Assembly: GCA_009839535.1 (NCBI GenBank)
Contig: VXPN01000406.1
Coordinates: 1 to 5,773 of the forward strand
DNA from: Boseongicola sp. SB0662_bin_57
GTDB lineage: Bacteria > Pseudomonadota > Alphaproteobacteria > Rhodobacterales > Rhodobacteraceae
Direction of reading: 5' to 3'
DNA: 5,773 nucleotides
Shown here: positions 5,723 through 5,773 of the stretch, piece by piece
Layout of the letters: each line of letters opens with the position of its first letter
How positions within the stretch are numbered: the stretch's first letter is position 1
Program-made: the position numbers and the translations under genes
Notes under the pieces: generated by a model
Databases searched by the model: none
What the model was told of the DNA's origin: nothing
The model's input: only the letters and a program-made list of their open reading frames with translations

Positions 5723-5773
5723 TCAACGCTCCAGAGCGCCAACGCCGGAGAACCTGAACGCCTCCTCCTGCAG
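5723..5773 (-). CDS. Possible C-terminal end of a convergent gene (partial)
   Basis: On the minus strand, the frame entering from the right edge reads LQEEAFRFSGVGALER and ends in TGA at 5723-5725. It is only 16 codons, so no family can be recognised. The case for it is positional: it stops nine bases from the hairpin at 5687-5713, the arrangement expected for two convergent genes sharing a terminator. An open frame this short can also occur by chance. Confidence 0.35.
   Translation of the reverse strand: MQEEAFRFSGVGALER

Overview
The window looks like a sugar-acid (L-idonate / ketogluconate / gluconate) catabolic locus from a high-GC proteobacterium. Codon style, weak Shine-Dalgarno signals and the gene set suggest an alphaproteobacterium, perhaps a rhizobial-type organism. 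That placement is inference from composition and gene content; no rRNA or other marker gene is present.

Layout. (1) Positions 1-1520, minus strand: a two-gene unit in which a D-isomer-specific 2-hydroxyacid dehydrogenase (573-1520) is followed after 7 bp by a zinc-dependent alcohol dehydrogenase of the L-idonate 5-dehydrogenase type (565 down to 1, cut by the window edge). (2) Positions 1521-1605: a compact divergent control region with a perfect 16-bp palindrome at 1543-1558, overlapped by a candidate promoter on each strand. (3) Positions 1606-3763, plus strand: three overlapping genes, namely an IdnO-type gluconate 5-dehydrogenase, a GntK-type gluconokinase and a beta-hydroxyacid dehydrogenase of the GarR / 3-hydroxyisobutyrate dehydrogenase family. 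(4) Positions 3764-4665: about 0.9 kb with no gene I can support, ending in small dyads and a degenerate copy of the operator. (5) Positions 4666-5685, plus strand: a LacI-family regulator closely resembling E. coli GntR, followed by a strong GC-rich hairpin at 5687-5713. (6) Positions 5723-5773: a possible last 16 codons of a convergent minus-strand gene.

Working model (inference from families). The zinc dehydrogenase oxidises L-idonate to 5-keto-D-gluconate. The IdnO-type enzyme reduces this to D-gluconate, and gluconokinase makes 6-phosphogluconate for the Entner-Doudoroff or pentose phosphate route. The 2-hydroxyacid dehydrogenase could feed 2-ketogluconate (or a related 2-keto acid) into gluconate. 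The beta-hydroxyacid dehydrogenase has no fixed place in the E. coli idonate pathway and is the least explained enzyme. The LacI/GntR-like protein probably binds the palindrome and represses both arms until a sugar acid is present; a partial copy of the site before its own gene suggests autoregulation.

Nothing mobile, no CRISPR array and no RNA gene was seen. No transporter is encoded in the window. The most interesting features are the shared divergent operator, the extra reductases around a gluconate hub, and the unexplained 0.9-kb stretch.
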